This document shows positions 58,258 to 64,000 of a DNA stretch of 64,000 nucleotides, one piece after another (the first letter of the stretch is position 1; every line of letters begins with the position of its first letter). The stretch spans positions 126,575,508-126,639,507 of the forward strand of contig NC_092860.1 of the NCBI RefSeq assembly GCF_032062135.1, given 5' to 3'. Origin of the DNA: Pyxicephalus adspersus (taxonomy: Eukaryota; Chordata; Amphibia; Anura; Pyxicephalidae). The notes beneath the pieces are model-generated. The model was not told the origin of the DNA. It saw only the letters and a program-made list of their open reading frames with translations, and did no database searches. The position numbers were made by a program, and so were the translations under genes.

Positions 58258-58569
58258 TTTTCAAATTCAGTGTACACTGTAAAGAAGATTGAAAGCAGGC
58301 AGATAAGAAGCCTTTATACACAAGAGATCCATCTTGTCTTTTCTGCAAAAAAAAACAAAATAGTCTGCCAGCACATTTCTAAATTTTATGTTTTAAGTTC
58401 TATTTGAAGCTGAGGTTCTGCTTGCAGCTCTTATGTAATTCAATATTTTGTATTTTTTTATCTTTTTTAATATATAAATGTTTTGCATAAATAGTTTGTA
58501 ACATTTAGGTCAACCAGCAAGGTTGTCCTGGCAATTATTTGTATAGTACTTTCATGGCATTGTGATTTC

Positions 58570-58770
58570 TTTGTTGCCTTTACCCACAGTAACCAGTACG
58601 AGAGGCTGACTAATTGCCTCTCAAGTGCCTCCTGAGTTTATTTAGCATTGACGAAAATTCATTGTGTGCTAAGCAGAGCTGTGCACAGATGTGCACCCTA
58701 ATGGATCTCCTGAATAAGGCCTCCGAATGATTTCAGCTGCTTTCTGATGCAGTGTTTTTTTTTTTGTTTT
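58570..58770. promoter_or_regulatory. candidate conserved noncoding element
   Basis: Complex, relatively GC-balanced 200 bp with CTAATTGCCTC (58610-58620), the NKX-like TCAAGTG (58621-58627), CAGATGTGCACCC and GGCCTCCGAATGATTTC. No repeat ends and no coding frame. Conservation is inferred. Confidence 0.37.
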
Positions 58771-59485
58771 TTTTATAAAAGCAAAACATAGCTTAGTTAT
58801 CCAAAATGGATTTTTAAGGGATAACTCTGGGGATCTTTAAGGGATGCTGACTATCAGCCTCCTGCATACATATAGCTGGCTCAGAGTCATAGTATTTACT
58901 AGCTAAGTGACACACATTTTTCTGCAAAGGTGGTGCTAAGCTGGGCCACAGGAACTCAGGGGTTGGGCTAAACTTGGGTAGATGGCTGCACTTGATGGGT
59001 GAGTATAAAGAACACGTCATCACTTCCTTTATGAGAAAAATACATTGATACATGAAAAAAGGTGGCAAGAGAGTTTTCTAAAAAAAATTTTGTTCATGGA
59101 ATAGTTTTTAAAAAGTTTGTGTCCCGTTTACATTAACATAATAAATCTACTAATATATAGAAAGTTCTATTACATGTTTGGAGCGTCCATCTTTTAGGTT
59201 ATTGGAAAATAAACTTGTTGATTGTTGTGTTTTATATACAGATTTGTAAATACTTCCTCTATTGGTTATCTATTTTACAACTGCTGAGCCTAATCAGATC
59301 TGAGAATGTATAATGTTTTCAGTCAGGTAGACCTGACCATATGGTCCTATTTACAAAGGAGTGAACTGGCCCGAAAATTTGCTGTTCTACACAGTCTGAG
59401 TCTGAAACTCTGCATTTTTGGACACTTTTACAATTACAGGAAAAGTGGAATTATCTTGTGGAATTAGTCATGTGAATTATCAGCA
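58771..59485. other. noncoding sequence, nothing recognised
   Basis: Poly-T tract at 58755-58774. No other feature. Confidence 0.3.
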
Positions 59486-59489
59486 CTGT

Positions 59490-59720
59490 AGTGCTTTTTT
59501 CTATATTTATTTAAATGCTATGTTTATTAGCAATTCAAAAGACAACAATACCATGCAGTAGGAGTACCAACCCATATCAGTGACAATAAAGACAACAAAT
59601 ACATCAGCTACAATAGATAAGTATAATGCAGTAGAATCGATTACCACTTTCTAAGGGTACCATGCTGTATGCCAATTTCAAGTGGGGAACACCAAAAGGA
59701 ACAAGGGAGAACAGTAATGT
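59490..59720 (-). repeat. possible antisense LINE 3' end
   Basis: T-rich start then 'acaataccatgcagtaggag' and 'acaatagataagtataatgc'. It resembles antisense non-LTR retrotransposon 3' ends only in general character. Confidence 0.2.
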
Positions 59721-60122
59721 TTCTTCACACACACTTCTTCTGCTAATTGCCATTTTAGAAAAAAAGCTGTAAGTGGCTGCAATAAAAAGTCAACTAGACG
59801 TATATTTCTAAGGGAAAAAAAATTACCATAAGGAATAATGAGGAAGTTATTTAAGTGATTGGGGCTTCTGTTTGTCCCATTAAGGGTATTGCGTACCTCT
59901 ATTCTCTGTTCTGAGAAGGGTGATCGCCAGGGAACAAAACATTTTCTTCCTTTTATGTATTATTTATTTTTAGTTTATTTTATTTATTATACTTTATTGG
60001 AGTATTTAAAGTGATCGGTTTTAAGTCACAGTGAAGGTGCGAGGCAGGAAGTAAGAAAATATGACCATGAAAGATCATACTTGGTAATGAAATAGCCTTA
60101 AAGTCCAGAAAATAGTCTTTAT
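59721..60122. other. noncoding spacer
   Basis: Nothing recognised. Confidence 0.3.
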
Positions 60123-60123
60123 A

Positions 60124-60164
<41 letters not shown>

Positions 60165-60172
60165 GACTTTAT
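60123..60172. repeat. (TA)n microsatellite with inverted flanks
   Basis: About 17 TA units bounded by ATAGTCTATATA on the left and TATATAGACTTTAT on the right, so the whole tract is a near-palindrome that could extrude a cruciform. Confidence 0.9.
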
Positions 60173-61170
60173 CATTGTAGCTTGCAGGGTTTTTCTTTGT
60201 TTGTACAAAACAACCGAGGTTTGAAATGAAATTGTTATTGAGAACATTAACTGTTAATGCACATTTTAGTAATCTGTACAAAATGCATTGTAAGTAAGAT
60301 ATCAACAAAAGGAAAGTACTCTGCACTTACTGATAAAATCCAGGGAGAAAGCCAGGATTCAGCAAATTTATTATCAAAATTCTATTTTTACCTCCCAAAA
60401 AAAACTGACCTCAGCTGACTAACATCCATGAGTTCTTCATATTTCCGCACAATGTGACAAAGTATTATGATGAATAAATATTTCCTTTATTCCAGTAAAC
60501 AAATTCAGGTAGTTATTAATGTAGCAGCTTTACTTTGCATTTAGGGAATATTGTTTTTTTTCTAGGAAAAAGTATTATCTTTAGCCTATTAATCCATACT
60601 GATTAGTAGATATGGGTATGTATTATTCTACACATTTTATTTATTTGGAAGCGTATATAATTTATTAAATACGCAGTAACTGACAGAATAATCCCTTATT
60701 TGTACAAATTGATAGGGAACCTATTGGGACAGCTGCTATATGATACAGATGTAGTATCACTAACATATTAGGATTATCTTATCTCTTTTATGATTTAGCA
60801 ATGTACATAAGTATTCAAAAAGCCTGGACAAAGAGCTTAAATGCTCTAAAGTGTTCATTGATGTAAAATGTTTTCTGGGTGTAGATGGCACTTCAGCACT
60901 TCTGCAGTTCTATGGCACAACTAGGAATCATGCTGGCTTGCTGCAATAGTGCCCAGGGCAGGATTTCTACATAAACCAACACAAGCCATGGCCTGGGGTA
61001 GTAGGGCTGCTAGGAGTTACACACAGCCACCTTCACATGTGGCTGATTGTCAGTAAAGCATTTCCATGTATGATAAAATGTTTCAGACTGCTGGGATAGC
61101 TAGCCTATACTTTTAGTCATCTGTTAAATGTGCTGGAGCAGAATAGGAAAATGATTTTGCAACTTTTCCA
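60173..61170. other. noncoding sequence, nothing recognised
   Basis: No exon or repeat end recognised. Confidence 0.3.
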
Positions 61171-61176
61171 TCTTCA

Positions 61177-61410
61177 AGCTACGTACACACGCTAGATAAT
61201 TGTCATACAAGATGACCGTTTGTAATCAACTCAAAGTCTAGCAGTTCTTGTTGTCGTTCATCAATCTGGCCCAGCAGTTCAGTGAATGACCAAGCAGGGA
61301 TAACCACGGTACTTTCCTACGCAGGAGAACACAGCATGGCGCCTTCTCTATAGAACAGAGCTGTGTGTACAGCCCTCATTCATTCACCTTTTACTGGACT
61401 CCTGATCTTT
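61177..61410. mobile_element. AGCTGCGTACACAC MITE, right end lost
   Basis: Left end AGCTACGTACACACGC with TCA before it. The body (AACCACGGTACTTTCC, GTGTGTACAGCC) is diverged from the other copies. No right terminus is present before the hAT mini-element that begins at 61418. Confidence 0.75.
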
Positions 61411-61417
61411 TCTTTGG

Positions 61418-61543
61418 CAGGGCTGTCCAACTCCAGTTCTCATCATTTTCTCCAGCCATTTTCTACTAAATTTACTTTTGTCTGTTGAAAAAACTTTTTT
61501 TTTCCGGATCTTGATCCTGAAGCAATGGAGTTGGGCAGGCCTG
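61418..61543. mobile_element. hAT-type mini-element, 126 bp
   Basis: Left end CAGGGCTGTCCAACTCCAG, right end the complement of CAGGCCTGCCCAACTCCATT. The flanks TTCTTTGG (61410-61417) and GTCTTAGG (61544-61551) agree at 6 of 8, a decayed 8-bp duplication. Confidence 0.8.
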
Positions 61544-61550
61544 GTCTTAG

Positions 61551-61605
61551 GCATCCTTTCTTTATCAAGGTTCCTCTAGAGATTGCTAGGGGTTCCTTAA
61601 ATTAT
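61551..61605. repeat. fragment of the 'ggttcctc' repeat family
   Basis: 'aaggttcctctagagattgc' and 'taggggttccttaa' match the interior of the element at 26515-26818. Confidence 0.65.
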
Positions 61606-61749
61606 GGTGGATTGATTTTCCACATGGTGGTACCTGCATAGTTTCACCACCAAATTCCTTGAGAAGAAGACAATGACTACCTATGTATCAGGCCATCCTT
61701 CCTACTTACTACTGTAATAAGGTGGCTTAACTGTGTAACAGAAATTTTT

Positions 61750-62385
61750 TTTCTTTTCTTGATGTGGGTGGGCGCAATAATATTACCATCAAATGTAGGG
61801 CAAGAGAGAGAGAGGGCCCTGAGCAGGAAAGAAAACAATGTAGGCACTGTAGGGACTACATTGCAGGGTGAAAGGGGGTTATGGAAAGAGAAGGAAGAGG
61901 TGGAGTATGCTAGGCTTATCTGGGAGGTGAAGGTCAGAAGTAGGGGAGACATTGACCAAAGATTAGATCCGAGGGTATGTGTTGATGGTCAGTTGGAGGT
62001 GAGAAGGACGAGGAAGGTGTTCACCCAATTGCTAGGTTTTGGGTTTTTAGGGTCCCATTGACAGTGTGATGGGTGTAAAGTCCATAAAGGGGTTGCAGTT
62101 GGTTAACAACAAGTAGTAGGAAGGTATGATGCCATATTTAATAGTTCCTGAGGTGGTGTATGGCAGCTAGATAACTAATAAATTTGTCTTTATAGGAAGA
62201 AGAGGATTTTTTAGTGTCTTCATCGACCTTTGGTCCATTGGTACAAAGATACCTCTGTAAATGTTATGAAAATGTTTATGTATGTTGAGTACATTATTCT
62301 TAAGAAAAAGAAAAAGGCCAAATAAATTGTAATTTTGGTGTTGGATTATTAAGGTAAGCCCATCAATTCTAACCTGGCCGTGTGT
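61750..62385 (+). repeat. possible retroelement 3' portion
   Basis: A purine-rich, GC-higher segment (61795-62045) is followed by AT-rich sequence ending 'aaaaaggccaaataaattg' with a polyadenylation signal AATAAA at 62321-62326. The abrupt composition change and terminal signal suggest a transposon or retroelement, but no family motif or LTR pair was seen. A 100-codon open frame at 61759-62061 shows no domain. Confidence 0.3.
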
Positions 62386-62665
62386 CATACGCTGTAGATT
62401 TAATCCTTACTACTTAATTCAGGTTGCCCTCATAGTTAGCTTTTCTTGCTGTAATACCAAAGACATGTAATCAGCCATGTTAGAGACTGGACACATTGTG
62501 CACACAAACATCCAAAAACAATTATTGTTGAGCTATATATTAACAAACACAAGTGTGTTGTGAACTGATCAGCCAGTGCGAAAATGAATGTGATGCCTGG
62601 CTGAATGCTGATTGTTTAATTTTACTCTACTTCTTGCCAGGAAGAGTGCCTGGCACCTCCGGTTC
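62386..62665. other. noncoding spacer
   Basis: Nothing recognised upstream of the TATA-like sequence. Confidence 0.3.
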
Positions 62666-62670
62666 CTGTG

Positions 62671-62678
62671 TATATAAG
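62671..62678 (+). promoter_or_regulatory. TATA-like box
   Basis: TATATAAG preceded by a GC-richer stretch (GCACCTCCGGTTCCTG). It could serve transcription starting near 62700, upstream of the exon candidate at 62847. An isolated TATA box is weak evidence. Confidence 0.2.
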
Positions 62679-62846
62679 CCATTAGGTAGGGAGGCACACA
62701 AAGCTAAAATGTTACAAAGTGTGTATATATGCAGATTTTTTTAGTCTGTGACAGCTATATACCTCATGCCAAACATGAGTAAATGATTTTTTTATATGAA
62801 TATACAATACCTAACACCTCTAAGCAGCCATAACATTGTTTTCTAG

Positions 62847-63044
62847 GCATCCCAGATGAGCAGGGAGTACAAAGGTCTGTCAGGTAAAGCTGTGCAGTGA
62901 CAGCACCTCCTCAGCCAGCATTAAGTAAACACTGGAGTCCTCGGTGCCCTTGAGGTCTGCGTATTGAAACTCGGCCCACTTGAGGAAATCAGTCTGAAAG
63001 AGCAGGAACCTCAGTCCCATCTCCTGTTCTCTACCAGCCAACAG
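62847..63044 (+). other. candidate untranslated exon with acceptor and donor
   Basis: 198 bp, GC-richer than the surroundings and repeat-free. It is preceded by CATTGTTTTCTAG (AG at 62845-62846) and ends CAACAG|GTATGT (GT at 63045). All three frames contain stops within the first 60 bases or so, so it would be a noncoding 5' exon. A TATA-like box lies 170 bp upstream, so it could instead be a first exon whose start lies before 62847. It is on the same strand as the candidate exon ending at 31042. The host gene is not identified. Confidence 0.3.
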
Positions 63045-63045
63045 G

Positions 63046-63855
63046 TATGTCAAAAATTATTTTACTAATAAATGAATGAAAGCTAAAATTCTAAGCATCA
63101 CTCTTTCTATTAGTCATGCAATAGGTTCTATTAATCTAACATACTATGTGTCACTATGTGTCACATAGATTAAAAGCTGGATCACTTATTAAGTCATTAA
63201 CGCTTTAATCAGTATGTGACCAAGAGCCAAAGGACTGGTTAAACCATTGGACCAGGCCTTGGTTGATTCCATGTAATATAAATAAGTTTCCATTCATTTA
63301 ATCCTGGAATGTGGATGTGTCCTTTGGCAGATTCAACACAGAAACTGGGAGGTCTTGGGCACCTGTGTGTACACCTTTTGGGACTGTCATTACGCGGGTG
63401 AAGAGATCATTCTGACTTGTCATTCTAGGTGTAGATCCAGAATTTAACATTCATTACTTCAGTATCTATTCTTTACATGTTTTCTGTAACACCAGACACA
63501 CCTTTTGTTTATTGTCTAACAATATTACAAAAGGTTATGGTGACTAATCATGTGCTAAATATATTCTGCATTCCTCCATGTACATCTAATAAATATACAA
63601 AAATGTAAAATATGTTTATACATGGTCACTTCTTTTTGAAAGTCGCTAGAAGTAAAATACCACTTCTGTATTGAACTCTTCTTACCAAGCTGGATGGAAT
63701 CTGAAAAGATGGTATCATTTGCTATGAATTTAGGTCTTAAGGGTTCAGCCCTTGGCTCCACAGTCAGTAAATATTTTTTACTGTGCTGTTCCTTGTATGT
63801 TCTGCTGTATTTTTTAAAGGAGGTTACATGTATTATGTGTTATGTTTTTTTTATA
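63046..63855. other. noncoding sequence, nothing recognised
   Basis: AT-rich sequence. A small direct repeat TCACTATGTG lies at about 63150. No exon. Confidence 0.3.
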
Positions 63856-63861
63856 TATTTA

Positions 63862-63902
63862 TCACTATATATATATAAATATATATATATAAATATATAT
63901 AG
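63862..63902. repeat. AT-rich (TATATAAA)n simple repeat
   Basis: Runs of TATATATA separated by AAA over about 40 bp. Confidence 0.85.
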
Positions 63903-64000
63903 TATGATCATCATTGTGTAGCATTCATAGAGTTTGGGACATTGGGACATAGCATTTGCACGAGCATTCTTCACATGTTCCAGTTACAGACATTTTTTTA

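Noticed and set aside
61759..62061. 100-codon open frame, basic and glutamate-rich
   Set aside because: Composition follows the purine-rich repeat-like segment; no domain or start context supports it.
1..64000. CRISPR array, operon or bacterial defence system
   Set aside because: No regularly spaced identical repeats with unique spacers, no polycistronic gene layout; sequence character is vertebrate nuclear DNA.

Overview
The window is a stretch of vertebrate nuclear DNA, almost certainly from a frog and probably a ranoid. It is AT-rich and has no continuous reading frame that looks like a gene. It is full of small non-autonomous DNA transposons and retroposon tails of kinds familiar from frog genomes. 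These include L2-like tails around the phrase 'aatatgttggcgctatataaat', hAT fragments beginning CAGGGGTGTCAAA, TTAAAG-ended elements, and palindromic elements ending GGGCCTGATTT or AGCTGCGTACACAC. The organism call comes from recognising these repeats, not from a database match.

Layout. 1-9 kb: unique or old sequence with one conserved-element candidate, a SINE copy and a probable LINE 3' end. 9.5-18 kb: most of the GGGCCTGATTT palindromic family, one copy nested in a TTAA-flanked element. 18-19 kb: a conserved noncoding candidate. 19.5-22.5 kb: the most structured part, with two diverged hAT copies in opposite orientation, an antisense SINE between them, a 93-bp tandem repeat carrying ZNF143/THAP11-like motifs, a PIF/Harbinger-like MITE inside the second hAT copy, and an L2-like tail. 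26.5-29 kb: three more DNA elements. 30.4-31.05 kb: a richer block ending in a textbook splice donor, the best candidate for a noncoding first exon. 33-38 kb: three MITEs and a TA microsatellite. 39.7-47 kb: another GGGCCTGATTT copy, a decayed Tc1/mariner transposase, a hAT MITE and the most complete tRNA-headed SINE. 48-59 kb: several conserved-element candidates, an 876-base assembly gap and a perfect inverted repeat close to it. 61-64 kb: a MITE, a hAT mini-element, a retroelement-like tail, and a second possible noncoding exon downstream of a TATA-like sequence.

Interpretation. The window looks like the intron or flanking desert of a long, developmentally regulated gene. Two candidate untranslated exons on the + strand and about seven enhancer-like stretches fit that picture, but no coding exon is visible and the host gene is not identified. 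No genes act together here, and no new multi-gene system was found. The most checkable observations are the target-site duplications: a perfect 8-bp one for a hAT copy, TAA for the AGCTGCGTACACAC family, and 3-bp ANT for the GGGCCTGATTT family. The tandem ZNF143-like motifs and a dispersed hammerhead-like motif also merit a second look.
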